Assembly (NCBI GenBank): GCA_011523765.1 | Contig: WTGA01000120.1 | Coordinates: forward strand, 1 to 36,464 | Length of the DNA stretch: 36,464 nt | Direction: 5' to 3' | Source: Gammaproteobacteria bacterium | Lineage (GTDB): Bacteria; Pseudomonadota; Gammaproteobacteria; Arenicellales; Poriferihabitantaceae | Part shown: in pieces, positions 1 through 10,203 of the stretch | How positions within the stretch are numbered: the first letter of the stretch is position 1 | Layout of the letters: every line of letters starts with the position of its first letter | Position numbers and translations under genes: made by a program | Notes under the pieces: model-generated | What the model was told of the DNA's origin: nothing | What the model saw: only the letters and a program-made list of their open reading frames with translations | Databases searched by the model: none

Positions 1-69
1 CTATTCCTGAGAAGGAACCTGGATACTGCAAAATCCCGACCAACGCAAAACCCTCACGAGCAAATCAAG

Positions 70-99
70 TTGTCGGCACCCTGAAAAGACGCGTATAGT
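70..99 (+). promoter_or_regulatory. Candidate sigma70 promoter of uvrA
   Basis: A TTGTCG hexamer at 70-75 and a TATAGT hexamer at 94-99 are separated by 18 bases, giving 4/6 and 5/6 matches to the -35 and -10 consensus. Transcription would start near 106, about 24 bases before the GTG of uvrA. I looked for a LexA (SOS) box and saw no clear CTGT-N8-ACAG; damage control of this copy is therefore not supported by the sequence. No good Shine-Dalgarno precedes the GTG. Confidence 0.5.
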
Positions 100-129
100 A
101 TCAGGTTTATTTTGTGAATTTACTTTGTT

Positions 130-3009
130 GTGACCACAGACGTCATCCAGATACGGGGCGCCAGGACCCATAACCTGAAATCCATTGATCTTGACCTGCC
201 AAGAGACCGGTTAATCGTCATCACCGGCCTGTCCGGGTCCGGCAAGTCTTCACTGGCTTTTGACACGATTTATGCGGAAGGCCAGCGCCGTTATGTCGAA
301 TCCCTGTCGACGTATGCCCGCCAGTTCCTTTCCATGATGGAAAAACCGGATGTCGACATGATCGAGGGATTGTCCCCGGCGATCAGCATTGAGCAGAAAT
401 CTTCTTCGCACAATCCCCGGTCCACCGTCGGCACTGTCACCGAAGTGTATGATTACATGAGATTGCTGTTCGCCCGTATCGGCGACCCGAGATGCCCGGA
501 ACACGGAGTTACCCTGGAAGCCCAGACAGTCAGCCAGATGGTGGACCAGGTGATGATGCAGCCAGCGGGGACACGAATCATGCTGCTGGCCCCCATGGTG
601 AATCATCGCAAGGGTGAATTTCTGCAGCTGCTTGGCGAACTGCATTCCCAGGGCTTTATCCGGGCAATCATCGACGGGGAGGTCACCGAGCTGGGCGATA
701 CGCCCAAACTGGACAAGAATTTCAAGCACAGCATTGATGTCATTGTTGACCGGCTGGTTGTGAACCCGAACAATCAGCAGCGGCTATCCGAATCCTTCGA
801 GACGGCTTTGGCACTCTCCGATGGAACGGCAAAAATTGGCATACTGGATGAAAACCGCGAATTGACCAACACGCTGCTGTTTTCCAGCAAATTTGCCTGT
901 CCGTTTTGCGGGTACAGCCTGGACAAACTGGAACCCAGATTGTTTTCTTTCAATAACCCCGCCGGTGCCTGTGAGGATTGCGACGGGCTCGGTGTCCGCC
1001 AATTCTTCGATCCCGAGCGCATGGTCCAGAATCCCGGGCTTTCCCTGTCCGAAGGTGCCATACCCGGATGGGACAGGAGAAACTCGTACTACTACTCCCA
1101 GCTGACCGGGGTTGCCGGTCACTATGGTTTCGATCTCAACATGCCCTTTGAAAACCTGTCAAGAAAACACCGGGACATCATATTTTACGGCAGCGACAAC
1201 GAATATATTGATTTCGTCTACCAACGCCCGGGCCGGCGTTTTGAAAAAAGACATCGATTTGAAGGAGTGATCAACAACTATCACCGTCGGTATCGTGAAA
1301 CCGGTTCATCGGTAGCGCGGGAGGTCTTGGCAAGATACATGAGCAGTGCGGTCTGCAGCAGTTGCCACGGGAGCCGGTTGAAGCGGTCTGCGCGAAATAT
1401 ATTCATCAATGAACAGACCATACAGGGACTGACCAGCCTGCCCGTTGACAAGGCCCTGGAATTTTTCGATGGTATTGCGCTGCAGGGCCGTCGGGCCGAG
1501 ATTGCAGAAAAAATCGTATTGGAAATCAAGGCCCGGCTCGGATTCCTGGTCAATGTCGGACTGAACTATTTGTCGCTGGCCCGTTCTGCTGAGACCCTGT
1601 CGGGTGGAGAAGCCCAGCGAATCCGTCTTGCTTCCCAGATCGGGTCCGGCCTGGTCGGGGTCATGTATGTCCTGGATGAACCGTCTATCGGGCTGCACCA
1701 GCGGGACAATGCCCGGTTGCTGAAAACCCTGTTTCACCTCCGGGACCTTGGAAACACCGTGATTGTCGTCGAACATGACGAGGAAGCGATTCGCAGTGCC
1801 GACCATGTCGTTGATATAGGACCCGGGGCAGGAAAGCATGGCGGAAAAATTGTCGTCCAGGGGGCACCGCTGAAAATCTGCCAAAATGCGTCTTCCATTA
1901 CCGGGCGGTACCTGAGCAGGAAAGAACGGATTGACGTGCCGAAAACACGCGTCCAGCGCGATGAGAAAAGGGTCCTGAAGATTTTCGGGGCATGCGGCAA
2001 CAACCTGCGGAACATCAACGCTGAAATTCCGGTCGGGCTGTTCACCTGTATCACCGGGGTTTCCGGTTCCGGCAAGTCCACACTGGTCAACGGCACACTG
2101 TATCCCGCAGTGGCGGAGAAACTCAACCTGCTGCGCAACAAACCCCACCCTTATGAAACGGTCCATGGGCTGGACCATTTCGATAAAATCATCTCGATCG
2201 ACCAAAGCCCGATCGGCAGAACCCCAAGATCAAATCCCGCAACCTATACCGGGCTGTTTACGCCTATCCGGGACCTGTTTTCCAGTACCCAGGAATCCAG
2301 GGCCAGGGGGTACAAGCCCGGCCGATTTTCTTTCAATGTCAAAGGCGGAAGATGTGAGGCCTGTCAGGGAGACGGAATGATTCGTGTGGAAATGCACTTC
2401 TTGCCGGATATTTATGTTCCCTGCGATGTCTGCAAGAGTGACCGCTATAACCGTGAAACCCTGGATATCCGGTACAAGGGGAAAAACATCAGCGAAGTGC
2501 TGCAGATGACCATTGAAGAAAGTGCGGTCTTTTTCTCCGCAATCCCGGTCATCAGACGGAAAATTGATACCCTGATGGACGTTGGTCTCGGGTACATCAC
2601 ATTGGGGCAAAGTGCCATCACCCTGTCCGGAGGAGAGGCGCAACGCGTAAAACTGTCCAGAGAGCTTTCAAAAAGGGATACGGGACGGACTTTGTACGTG
2701 CTGGATGAACCGACCACAGGGCTGCACTTTCATGATGTCAAGCAGCTACTGAACGTACTGCACCGTCTGCGCGACCATGGCAATACCATCATCGTCATCG
2801 AACACAACCTGGACGTGATCAAAACTGCGGACTGGGTCATTGACCTGGGACCCGAAGGCGGCGACGGAGGAGGAGAAATTGTGGCAACCGGGACTCCTGA
2901 ACAGGTTGCCGGAACCAAGCATTCATTCACTGGCCGGCATTTGTCGTCGACCCTCAACGGCATCCGCGAAACCCGCCCTATCGACCGGCGGCCGAGCCGC
3001 CGGTTCTGA
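130..3009 (+). CDS. uvrA: Excinuclease ABC subunit A (UvrA)
   Basis: UvrA is the damage-recognition ATPase of nucleotide excision repair; as a dimer it loads UvrB at bulky DNA lesions. The 959 residues (E. coli 940) carry the duplicated ABC architecture. Walker A GLSGSGKS is at residues 33-40, followed by a CPFC/CEDC zinc module and the [12 protein letters not shown] signature with the VLDEP Walker B. The second half repeats this with GVSGSGKST, a CEAC/CDVC zinc finger and [11 protein letters not shown]. The start is GTG at 130; an in-frame stop at 115-117 excludes a much longer protein. The C-terminal tail is Arg/Pro rich and its codons form a perfect hairpin. The gene stands alone on the plus strand and converges on relA. 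Confidence 0.97.
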   Translation: MTTDVIQIRGARTHNLKSIDLDLPRDRLIVITGLSGSGKSSLAFDTIYAEGQRRYVESLSTYARQFLSMMEKPDVDMIEGLSPAISIEQKSSSHNPRSTVGTVTEVYDYMRLLFARIGDPRCPEHGVTLEAQTVSQMVDQVMMQPAGTRIMLLAPMVNHRKGEFLQLLGELHSQGFIRAIIDGEVTELGDTPKLDKNFKHSIDVIVDRLVVNPNNQQRLSESFETALALSDGTAKIGILDENRELTNTLLFSSKFACPFCGYSLDKLEPRLFSFNNPAGACEDCDGLGVRQFFDPERMVQNPGLSLSEGAIPGWDRRNSYYYSQLTGVAGHYGFDLNMPFENLSRKHRDIIFYGSDNEYIDFVYQRPGRRFEKRHRFEGVINNYHRRYRETGSSVAREVLARYMSSAVCSSCHGSRLKRSARNIFINEQTIQGLTSLPVDKALEFFDGIALQGRRAEIAEKIVLEIKARLGFLVNVGLNYLSLARSAETLSGGEAQRIRLASQIGSGLVGVMYVLDEPSIGLHQRDNARLLKTLFHLRDLGNTVIVVEHDEEAIRSADHVVDIGPGAGKHGGKIVVQGAPLKICQNASSITGRYLSRKERIDVPKTRVQRDEKRVLKIFGACGNNLRNINAEIPVGLFTCITGVSGSGKSTLVNGTLYPAVAEKLNLLRNKPHPYETVHGLDHFDKIISIDQSPIGRTPRSNPATYTGLFTPIRDLFSSTQESRARGYKPGRFSFNVKGGRCEACQGDGMIRVEMHFLPDIYVPCDVCKSDRYNRETLDIRYKGKNISEVLQMTIEESAVFFSAIPVIRRKIDTLMDVGLGYITLGQSAITLSGGEAQRVKLSRELSKRDTGRTLYVLDEPTTGLHFHDVKQLLNVLHRLRDHGNTIIVIEHNLDVIKTADWVIDLGPEGGDGGGEIVATGTPEQVAGTKHSFTGRHLSSTLNGIRETRPIDRRPSRRF
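2984..3004. terminator. Perfect hairpin over the last codons of uvrA
   Basis: ACCGGCGGC at 2984-2992 and GCCGCCGGT at 2996-3004 form a perfect 9-bp stem with a 3-base loop, ending two bases before the uvrA stop codon. No T tract follows, so it is not a canonical intrinsic terminator. It may protect the 3' end or help end convergent transcripts. Confidence 0.45.
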
Positions 3010-3033
3010 CGGATCCGATGCCATGAAACAAAT

Positions 3034-3050
3034 GCCCCGTCGTCCGGGGC
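3034..3050. terminator. Hairpin between convergent uvrA and relA
   Basis: GCCCCG at 3034-3039 and CGGGGC at 3045-3050 form a perfect 6-bp stem with a 5-base loop in the 53-bp space between the two convergent genes. Read on the minus strand it is followed by a T-rich ATTTGTTTC, so it could end the relA transcript. The T tract is imperfect and the call is moderate. Confidence 0.45.
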
Positions 3051-3062
3051 CGGACGGATTGG

Positions 3063-5207
3063 TCAGGAATGCATTCTGCGCACGGAGAACACATTCCGGA
3101 CCTTGTTCAGGCGATTCAACACCTGATTGGGTCTCAGGGAATCCGGCACTCCGAGTTGCAGCACGATCCTCGTAATCTGCTCGTCATCGGTTTCCATGTT
3201 CACTTTCAGGACCTCTATCTTGCTTGACTTGATCACTTCGCTGATATCGTTCAACAGCCCGGCCCGGTGGAATGCGGTCGCCCTGAGACTGAGCACATAG
3301 GACGAATACCCGTCGCTGTTCCAGCTCACGTCGATCAACCGGTCCAGGAGCCTCTTGTCGAGATTTCTGACATTGATGCAGTTTTTCCGGTGAATGGTGA
3401 TTCCCCGTCCCGCGGTAATATAGCCCACAATGCGGTCTCCCGGCACCGGTTGGCAACAGCTGGCGATACTTGTCAGCAGGTTGCCGACCCCAAGAACGGT
3501 TAGTTCGCTTTTGCGTTGGCCGGTCTTTGAAGGCCGGGTACTCGGAACCATGGCGTCGGCACCATCGGACTGGTTTTCCCTGAAGGGAGAAAGCGCCCTG
3601 GAAAGCTTGTAGTCATGGGACCCGATGGCGGCAAGCAGATCATTCGTGGTCTGGTAATGGGTGTGCTGGTTTATCTTTTCATAGGACAGATCTTCCATCC
3701 CCAGCCGCCGCAGCTCCCGATCCAGCATATTTCTGCCCTGCGACAGATAGTGCTCAAAATCATTGTGCTTGAACCAGTGCTGGATTCGGCTTCTCGCCCT
3801 GCTGGAACAGACATAGCCGTTTTCATCCCGGATCCAGTCCCGGCTTGGCCCCCCCTGCTTGACCATCTGAATCTGGACCTGGTCACCCGTCACCAGCTTG
3901 GTATTCAGTGAGACCATTTTCCCGTTGACGTAGGCCCCCCGGGTGCGATGTCCGACTTCCGTATGGATGGCATAGGCGAAATCAATGGGCGTTGACCCTT
4001 TGGGGAGATCAATCACAGACCCCTTTGGCGTAAAAACAAATACCCTGGCATCATGCTCCAGATAGCCATCTTCCGTTTTTTCATCCTCCGTCGAGGCCAG
4101 TACTTCGTCCTTCCATTCCAGCAATTGTCTCAACCAGACCACTTTCGAATCGATGTTGCTGTCCTGTTCCGCGTTTTCCTTGTAACGCCAGTGCGCGGCA
4201 TACCCCAGTTCACTCTCCCGGTGCATGGCATGGGTCCGTATCTGCACCTCCATGGTTTTGTTTTCCGGTGCCGCAACCACCACATGTATTGACTGATAAC
4301 CGTTGGGCTTGGGTGTCGCGATGTAATCCACGAATTCCGACGGATAGTGCTGCCAGTTCGTATTGACCACATTCAGCGAGGCATAGCATGCCTCAACATC
4401 GTCGACCAGGATTCGGACGGCCTGCATATCCCAGATCTCCTCGAATTCAAGATGCTTGCCCTGCATCTTTTTCCAGATACTGAAGATATGCTTGGGCCGG
4501 CCGTGTATTTCCGCGTCAATATTGGCCTTGTGAAGCAGGGAGGACAATTGGTCAATGAAGGAACGGATATAGTCTTCGCGAACTTTCCTTTTTTCGTTGA
4601 GTTGGGATGCCAGGAACTGATAGGTTTCCGGGTTCAGGTATCGAAATGCAAGATCCTCCATTTCCCATTTCAAGTCCCAAAGCCCCAGCCGATTGGCCAA
4701 AGGAGCATAGATCCGCTGGGTCAACCGGGCCTGGATTTTGCGAAAAGATTCTCCGTGGTGATGCAGTGACCTTAACCGGTGAACCTGGATGGCAAGACCG
4801 ATGACCACCACCCGTGCATCATCCACCATCGAAATCAGCATTCTGCGAATATTTTCATCGCTTGACTGATGCCCTGCCTTCCCGTCGGTGCTGCTGATCA
4901 ACAGGGCGGGCAACTGGTGGATCCGGCGAACTTTCCGATACAGCTCATAAGCCTTGCGGCCCAAATTTTCCTCCAGCAAGCGTTCCTGGGCATTTGACAA
5001 GGGTCTCCGCTCCCGGACACCGGACAAACCGGCATGAAGAATGCCCGTGACCTGCGCATCGGCATCCAGGCCCAGTCCAGAAAACATCGACATCAATCCG
5101 GCCTCCGATTCCCTGATCTTTTCCACACATTCCGGACAGACGGATTCCAGCAGGGCCAGACCCTGCTCAAACACGGAGCTTTCCCGGACGTTTTCAGTCA
5201 GGGACAT
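3063..5207 (-). CDS. relA: Monofunctional (p)ppGpp synthetase RelA
   Basis: RelA makes (p)ppGpp on ribosomes stalled by uncharged tRNA. The 714-aa protein has an N-terminal pseudo-hydrolase region without the HDxxED motif, so hydrolase activity is not expected. A synthetase domain follows (GRPKH near 236, PKPNGYQSIH near 299). The TGS domain is at about 387-449, a Cys-containing ZFD/CC segment (SCCQPVPGD) comes next, and a C-terminal ACT domain ends the protein. The loop that separates RelA (ExDD) from bifunctional Rel/SpoT (RxKD) reads EFVD at 291-294: RelA-like Glu but Val in the third position. It is the last gene of the rpsP-led unit, 36 bp after yjbQ. Start is ATG. Confidence 0.93.
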   Translation of the reverse strand: MSLTENVRESSVFEQGLALLESVCPECVEKIRESEAGLMSMFSGLGLDADAQVTGILHAGLSGVRERRPLSNAQERLLEENLGRKAYELYRKVRRIHQLPALLISSTDGKAGHQSSDENIRRMLISMVDDARVVVIGLAIQVHRLRSLHHHGESFRKIQARLTQRIYAPLANRLGLWDLKWEMEDLAFRYLNPETYQFLASQLNEKRKVREDYIRSFIDQLSSLLHKANIDAEIHGRPKHIFSIWKKMQGKHLEFEEIWDMQAVRILVDDVEACYASLNVVNTNWQHYPSEFVDYIATPKPNGYQSIHVVVAAPENKTMEVQIRTHAMHRESELGYAAHWRYKENAEQDSNIDSKVVWLRQLLEWKDEVLASTEDEKTEDGYLEHDARVFVFTPKGSVIDLPKGSTPIDFAYAIHTEVGHRTRGAYVNGKMVSLNTKLVTGDQVQIQMVKQGGPSRDWIRDENGYVCSSRARSRIQHWFKHNDFEHYLSQGRNMLDRELRRLGMEDLSYEKINQHTHYQTTNDLLAAIGSHDYKLSRALSPFRENQSDGADAMVPSTRPSKTGQRKSELTVLGVGNLLTSIASCCQPVPGDRIVGYITAGRGITIHRKNCINVRNLDKRLLDRLIDVSWNSDGYSSYVLSLRATAFHRAGLLNDISEVIKSSKIEVLKVNMETDDEQITRIVLQLGVPDSLRPNQVLNRLNKVRNVFSVRRMHS

Positions 5208-5243
5208 GGTGAGTCCCGGTTTTGCCTGAACCCCGAATCATCT

Positions 5244-5648
5244 TTAGGACAAATGTATTTTCAGCCGCCTGGTATGAGCACCCCGACGGTGCTCAAAAAC
5301 GAAGATCCCCTGCCAGGTTCCCAGGCAAAGCGTGAAATTCTCGACGGGAATCGCGAGGGAGCTTGCCGTCAACATGGACTTGATATGGGCCGGCATATCA
5401 TCCGGCCCTTCCAGGGTGTGGGAATACAACGGGTCATTTTCCGGCACCAGCCGGTTCAGCCAGTTTTCCAGGTCCCTTTGGGCCGTCGGGTCCGCATTTT
5501 CCTGGATCAACAGGCTCGCAGAGGTGTGCTGCAGAAATACCGTACACAGGCCATCCCGCATGCCGCGACTCGCCACCCGGTCCCGTACCCGGTCCGTAAT
5601 TTCGACCAGCCCCTGACCGCTTGTGCGTATATTCAGGCTTTCTATCAT
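5244..5648 (-). CDS. yjbQ: YjbQ/UPF0047 family protein
   Basis: The 134-aa protein matches the full length of the YjbQ (UPF0047) family, annotated in databases as secondary thiamine-phosphate synthase; the physiological role is weakly established. Family hallmarks are visible: LQHTSASLLIQENADP near residue 40, HTLEGPDDMPAHIK near 77, and the C-terminal GTWQGIFVFEHRRG. It starts with ATG at 5648, lies 18 bp after xerD and 36 bp before relA on the same strand, and is therefore probably co-transcribed. The context does not reveal its substrate. Confidence 0.9.
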   Translation of the reverse strand: MIESLNIRTSGQGLVEITDRVRDRVASRGMRDGLCTVFLQHTSASLLIQENADPTAQRDLENWLNRLVPENDPLYSHTLEGPDDMPAHIKSMLTASSLAIPVENFTLCLGTWQGIFVFEHRRGAHTRRLKIHLS

Positions 5649-5666
5649 CTTCCGGAATATTCCCGT

Positions 5667-6578
5667 TTATCCCCGGGGATGATGCTTGGAATGCAGGGTT
5701 TTCAGCCGAAGCTGGGCAACGTATGTATAAATCTGGGTTGTCGACAAACTGGAATGACCCAACAGCATCTGTACACTCCTTAAATCCGCACCGTTGTTCA
5801 GCAAATGGGTTGCAAATGCGTGCCGGAGTGTATGTGGCGACAAAGAACTGCGGATACCCGCCAACACCGCGTACCGCTTCAGGTTTTGCCAGTATCCCTG
5901 ACGGCTCATTGCCGTCCCCCTCTTGCTGACGAACAAGGCACTGCTTTGCATGTCACCGAGTATATCAGGTCTGCCCTCCCCCAGGTATCGGACCACCCAG
6001 TCACTGGCATCTTCGCCCAACGGCACGATTCTCTCCTTGTTTCCCTTGCCGGTAATCCGGCAGGCCCCCAGGGTGGTATCAATGTGACTGACCGGCAAAC
6101 CGACCAGCTCCGACACACGCATCCCCGTTGCATACAGTACCTCCAGCATTGCCCGGTCCCTCAGGCCGAGTGCAGTACCGGTATCCGGAGCCATCAGCAA
6201 TTTCTCAATGTCCTGTTCGGACAGTGTTTCGGGCAAGGATTTTCCAATCCCCGGGGACACGATATTTGCACAGGGATCGTGATCCAGTTCATTTTCCTGG
6301 ATCAGGTATCGAAAAAATCGACGGAGTGTCGACAGCGACCTGGCCGCACTGCGATTCGAGTACGTGATCGCCCGGTATGAAATATAGTCTGAAATCTGCT
6401 CCGGTCGAATCTCCCGGGGATTTAGATCCCCGATCCCTGCCCAGTTGAAAAACTGTGCCAGGTCCGTCCGATATGCCGCCAGGGTATTTTCACTCAGACC
6501 GGATTCCAGCCAGACAAAATCCAGAAACTGGTCAATGACCGGCGGGGTCGGTACTTCCGGTGCCTTTTCCGTTTCCAA
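5667..6578 (-). CDS. xerD: Site-specific tyrosine recombinase XerD
   Basis: XerD acts with XerC at dif, under FtsK control, to resolve chromosome dimers. The 303-aa protein (E. coli XerD 298) has the N-terminal SAM-like core-binding domain and the C-terminal catalytic domain. Catalytic residues are visible: Arg in ATGMRVSEL, Lys in TGKGNKERIVPLG, HTLRH, the LLGH His and the nucleophile in QIYTYV. XerD is favoured over XerC by the closing VAQLRLKTLHSKHHPRG, typical of XerD. The start is a TTG at 6578, one base after the stop of the upstream TPR gene, implying translational coupling. It is a host housekeeping recombinase, not an island integrase. Confidence 0.9.
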   Translation of the reverse strand: METEKAPEVPTPPVIDQFLDFVWLESGLSENTLAAYRTDLAQFFNWAGIGDLNPREIRPEQISDYISYRAITYSNRSAARSLSTLRRFFRYLIQENELDHDPCANIVSPGIGKSLPETLSEQDIEKLLMAPDTGTALGLRDRAMLEVLYATGMRVSELVGLPVSHIDTTLGACRITGKGNKERIVPLGEDASDWVVRYLGEGRPDILGDMQSSALFVSKRGTAMSRQGYWQNLKRYAVLAGIRSSLSPHTLRHAFATHLLNNGADLRSVQMLLGHSSLSTTQIYTYVAQLRLKTLHSKHHPRG

Positions 6579-6579
6579 A

Positions 6580-8412
6580 TTACTCTTGACCCGATGCAGT
6601 TCCGGTCAGGTTCGATTCAAGCAGCCACACCCCCTGCAATTTCTGTTTGAGCTGCACCTTTCGATTTTCTTCGGTCGCCCGTTTCAGCAGGTCTTCCAAA
6701 ATTGCCCGTGAATCTGAAAAAAGATTCGCGGAAAGCAGGGATTCAGCGGCCTGAAATCGTGCCGCCCTCCCCCATTCGTCAAATCCATTGGCTTTTTGCA
6801 GTGCTGAATACAAATAGTAATCGGCAGCCTTGGTGAATTGACGGGTGGCCTGATAGGACTGTGCCATCCAGTAAGCAACCTCTCTCTTTTGCTTGACCGA
6901 ATGCGTGCGCCGGTCAACCTCCAGAAGCAGCTCAATCGCCCGTTGATGCTGCCGTATCGCTTGCAGATCGAAGATCGGCTGCAGTATTTTATCGGTCTCT
7001 TCCTGGGTCAGCCTGTCATACGACGCAATCAATGTTTTCAAATCCAGCGAGCCCTGTTCGTAGTCCCCTGCAATAATGGAAACTCTCGACCTGTGCAACC
7101 ACCAGTCCTGCATGGATATTCGCTGCGGGGTCTCTGTCAACCTCTGGTTCACCATGGCCGCCAGTTGCACATTGCCGTTTTCCAGCGCAAGGTTTGAGAG
7201 CTCAAGCCCGGTATCCCCCCCTATCTCGAGCTCCCCAAACGGTTTTCCTTCGCCATACAGTTGGGAGACAATTTCCGTCCTGCCTGATTTTATCAGGGTG
7301 TCGACGTACAGATTATTCAGTTCCAGCCTGAAGTCCGGACCTGGAACGGTGCCGATGAGGTAGCCGTAGATCGATTTTTTCCGTGTCAGCAGCTCCGGGG
7401 CAAGGTGGACCGCATGCTGGAGCAAGTGAGCAGGGTCCCCGACCAGCAATCCTGACAGGTTTGCCTCGTCCAGTGCGACGGCCTTGTATGCGTCCACCAG
7501 GTCCGTACTGCGGTAATGGGGATAGAGATCATTCCAGGGCTTCTGCTCCGGCAGATGGCCAGTCGCCACCATGTACTGCTCCAGGGCCTCCACCCTCAAA
7601 TCCGGTTTGTCCAGGTCCCCCGTCGCCAAGGCAATCACCGACAGGATCCGACCAATCATCCGTTTCGGCGGCGCCAATTCTGCTCGCACCTGGGTCAAGA
7701 GGTCTTTCGCCCGCGCGATCGCCTGTTCCGGCGTCACGGAACCATTGCCCAAACGGGCATAAATCCGAAGCAACCTGGATGCGGGCTGGTCCAGAGGAGC
7801 CAGAAGATTCACGGCGGCATCGGCATCGCCCAGTTTCAGCAAAACCTGTGCACTCAACAAAAGCCAGTCTTCTTCCCGGGAGCGGTAATCCAGTTGATAG
7901 TTTCGCATGGCGACACTGGCTTCGTACAACAGGTCGTCTGCCAGATAACTTTCCACAAGCATTTTCCGCAGCTTTCTTTTGATGAATTCGGAAATACTGT
8001 TGGACAGGAGATGCCTGCGCAAAAGAACGCGCGCACGTTCCCCTTGTTTCAACTCATTCAACGCAATGACCGCCTGAATGTCTGCCTCGGTGCGGACCGC
8101 CGCCGGGAAATCAGCCGGCACCTGCCGGGTCCGGTCATACAGGCTGTCCCACTGCTCCCGGGTTCGGTAGAGCGCCCATATCTGGCGTTCCCAGTCGAAC
8201 CATTCCTGGGTCGGCAAGACCGTGGGCCCGTCGTTTTCCAGAATGGACTGCGCCAGATCCAGCACATTGGCCTTGATCAAAATGCGAACTCTTTGCAGTT
8301 CCGTGCTGAACAGCCGCTGACGTCCATTTTCCGGCCCTGCCGGTGCCGGTTCCCCCCAGCTTACCGAATGGCCAACCGCTGTCAGCAACAGGCCCAACAA
8401 AAAACGGGCCAT
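6580..8412 (-). CDS. Exported TPR-repeat protein of unknown role
   Basis: I do not recognise a named family. From the ATG at 8412 the 610-aa product begins with a signal-peptide-like segment (short basic N-terminus, FLLGLLLTAVG core, small residues, then charged sequence). It continues as degenerate helical repeats of tetratricopeptide type (for example the LLLSAQVLLKLGDADAAVNLL region), so it is probably a periplasmic or envelope scaffold. The open frame extends upstream to a TTG at 8445, but the ATG gives a clean signal peptide and is preferred. It sits 48 bp after rplS and one base before xerD. The C-terminal quarter has ordinary TPR spacing and there is no catalytic motif. Confidence 0.6.
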   Translation of the reverse strand: MARFLLGLLLTAVGHSVSWGEPAPAGPENGRQRLFSTELQRVRILIKANVLDLAQSILENDGPTVLPTQEWFDWERQIWALYRTREQWDSLYDRTRQVPADFPAAVRTEADIQAVIALNELKQGERARVLLRRHLLSNSISEFIKRKLRKMLVESYLADDLLYEASVAMRNYQLDYRSREEDWLLLSAQVLLKLGDADAAVNLLAPLDQPASRLLRIYARLGNGSVTPEQAIARAKDLLTQVRAELAPPKRMIGRILSVIALATGDLDKPDLRVEALEQYMVATGHLPEQKPWNDLYPHYRSTDLVDAYKAVALDEANLSGLLVGDPAHLLQHAVHLAPELLTRKKSIYGYLIGTVPGPDFRLELNNLYVDTLIKSGRTEIVSQLYGEGKPFGELEIGGDTGLELSNLALENGNVQLAAMVNQRLTETPQRISMQDWWLHRSRVSIIAGDYEQGSLDLKTLIASYDRLTQEETDKILQPIFDLQAIRQHQRAIELLLEVDRRTHSVKQKREVAYWMAQSYQATRQFTKAADYYLYSALQKANGFDEWGRAARFQAAESLLSANLFSDSRAILEDLLKRATEENRKVQLKQKLQGVWLLESNLTGTASGQE

Positions 8413-8460
8413 GACCTGGCCCGCATTCGCCGTACCTGCAAACAACGTCAGTTCCGTTGG

Positions 8461-8811
8461 CTAGCGGCGCACCTTCTCCTTGATTCGTGCCGCCTTTCCT
8501 GATCTGTCGCGTAAATAATACAGTTTTGCACGCCTGACATCTCCGCGACGCACGACACGGATCTCCGCAATCAAGGGGCTGTGTGTCTGGAAGACCCGCT
8601 CGACTCCTTCCCCGCTGGCAACCTTCCGGACCGTGAAAGACGAGTTCAGTCCCCGGTTCTTCTTGGCGATCACGACCCCTTCATAGGCCTGCAGGCGTTC
8701 ACGATTGCCTTCTTTTACCCGAACCTGTACCTTCACCTGGTCACCGGGATTGAAATCGGGAATATTCTCCTTCATTTGCTCCGCTTCAAGTTGGTCAATG
8801 ATATTAGACAT
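8461..8811 (-). CDS. rplS: 50S ribosomal protein L19
   Basis: L19 lies at the interface of the two ribosomal subunits. The 116-aa sequence (E. coli 115) covers the whole family: [26 protein letters not shown] is split here only for length, then [17 protein letters not shown] and [17 protein letters not shown]. The ATG at 8811 overlaps the 3' end of trmD by 8 bases. It is the fourth gene of the conserved rpsP-rimM-trmD-rplS unit. Confidence 0.97.
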   Translation of the reverse strand: MSNIIDQLEAEQMKENIPDFNPGDQVKVQVRVKEGNRERLQAYEGVVIAKKNRGLNSSFTVRKVASGEGVERVFQTHSPLIAEIRVVRRGDVRRAKLYYLRDRSGKAARIKEKVRR

Positions 8812-9556
8812 CTTCTTGCTCCAGTTTAAATTCTTTCAATAGTTTGATCTGCTCTTTATTCAGGCCGGTTTTCCCAAAATCAGCTTGCCTCAGCAAATCA
8901 GGCCGGCTGTTGATGGTTTTTTTCAGCGATTGCTGAAATCTCCACTGCCGTATTTTCTCATGATCACCCGTTAACAGTACAGCCGGTACCTCATGGCCTT
9001 CAAATTGTTTTGGCCGCGTAAAATGCGGGCAATCCAACAGACCATTCGAAAAGGAATCCTGTCTGGCGGACTTGTCATTCCCGAGCACACCGGGGATGAG
9101 TCTTGTCACCGCCTCAATGAGCACCATGGCTGCCAGTTCACCACCCGAGAGCACATAATCTCCAATGGATATCTCCCTGTCCACCCTGGTTTGGATCACC
9201 CTTTCGTCAATCCCTTCATAGCGCCCCGCAACCAGCGTGATGGCCGGCTCTGACGACAACTCTTCGACCAGTCCTTGCGTGAGCAGTTCACCCTGGGGTG
9301 AAAGGTATAACACGGGGCCGGCATGGTCCGCCGTTGCCGCATCAATACAGCGACACAATGGCCCGGGTTTCATCACCATGCCGGGACCGCCGCCGTACGG
9401 CCTGTCATCGACTCCCCTGTGTTTGTCTTCGGTAAAATCCCTGGGGTCCCACCGGTGCAGGTTCAACGCCCCTTGTTCCATTGCCCGGCGGCTGACTCCA
9501 GACCCGGCAACGGCATCAAACATGCCCGGAAAGATCGAAATGACGCTTATTTCCAT
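8804..9556 (-). CDS. trmD: tRNA (guanine37-N1)-methyltransferase TrmD
   Basis: TrmD makes m1G37 in tRNA and prevents +1 frameshifting; it is a SPOUT (trefoil-knot) enzyme. The product begins [13 protein letters not shown] and shows the knot motifs [14 protein letters not shown] and [14 protein letters not shown] start at the ATG at 9556 (250 aa), preceded by GGGGAAAGCGGAACC. An upstream in-frame GTG at 9577 would add seven non-conserved residues. The TAA stop overlaps the rplS ATG. The C-terminal region contains the conserved HFTRP that contacts tRNA. Confidence 0.96.
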   Translation of the reverse strand: MEISVISIFPGMFDAVAGSGVSRRAMEQGALNLHRWDPRDFTEDKHRGVDDRPYGGGPGMVMKPGPLCRCIDAATADHAGPVLYLSPQGELLTQGLVEELSSEPAITLVAGRYEGIDERVIQTRVDREISIGDYVLSGGELAAMVLIEAVTRLIPGVLGNDKSARQDSFSNGLLDCPHFTRPKQFEGHEVPAVLLTGDHEKIRQWRFQQSLKKTINSRPDLLRQADFGKTGLNKEQIKLLKEFKLEQEDV

Positions 9557-9620
9557 GGTTCCGCTTTCCCCCAACACCCGATGGGCTTCTCAAGCCGGTT
9601 CCCGTTCCAGAGCCCGAAAA

Positions 9621-10163
9621 TCAGTCACCGTGGTCCCAGTCAACCGTCAGTCTACCGCGGTCAAGATCGACGTTCACAATGGCGGACCTGATCCAGGGAA
9701 CCAGCCATTCCCGGGACGTATTCTTGCCCTCCAGAGGAAGAACGACCAGTACATCATTCGCCCCCGTTTCCAGCAATGACTGCACCCGTCCCAGCGTTTC
9801 GCCCTCCAGATTCTCTACGGTCAACCCGATCAATTCATGCCAGTAAAATTCACCTTCGGGCAGGTCGTCCAGTTGAAGCCGGTGGATGCCGAGCCCGTTG
9901 CCCAAAAAACGCTGGCTATCCTCCCGACTGTTGTATCCCGCAAATTTCACAACCATGCCGTGGGGGTGGCTCCGGTAGTCCTCCACCGAAACCCGGGTTC
10001 CTGGCTCATTCTCCGCCAATTTTCCTGCAACCAAGTGGTCGTAATGAAATATCCGGTCCCGGGGACGGGTATAGGATTTAACCTTCAACCACCCCTTGAT
10101 CCCATAATGACCGGTAACCTTTCCCAGAACTACAATTTTTTTTCCTGTTCCCCGAGTATCCAC
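9621..10163 (-). CDS. rimM: Ribosome maturation factor RimM
   Basis: RimM binds S19 and assists maturation of the 30S head. The 180-aa protein contains the N-terminal RimM barrel (LGKVTGHYGIKGWLKVKS) and the C-terminal PRC-barrel (WHELIGLTVENLEGETLGRV, then NDVLVV and WLVPWI). The start appears to be GTG at 10163; an ATG seven bases upstream is out of frame, and I see no strong Shine-Dalgarno. It is the second gene of the operon, 40 bp after rpsP and about 64 bp before trmD. Confidence 0.95.
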   Translation of the reverse strand: MDTRGTGKKIVVLGKVTGHYGIKGWLKVKSYTRPRDRIFHYDHLVAGKLAENEPGTRVSVEDYRSHPHGMVVKFAGYNSREDSQRFLGNGLGIHRLQLDDLPEGEFYWHELIGLTVENLEGETLGRVQSLLETGANDVLVVLPLEGKNTSREWLVPWIRSAIVNVDLDRGRLTVDWDHGD

Positions 10164-10203
10164 TGTTCATGCAAAAGAACCGGGAAAGGACATGAACCGG
10201 AGA

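Noticed and set aside
5667-6578. XerD as the integrase of a mobile element
   Set aside because: It is full-length XerD in a housekeeping operon, with no attachment sites or phage genes nearby.
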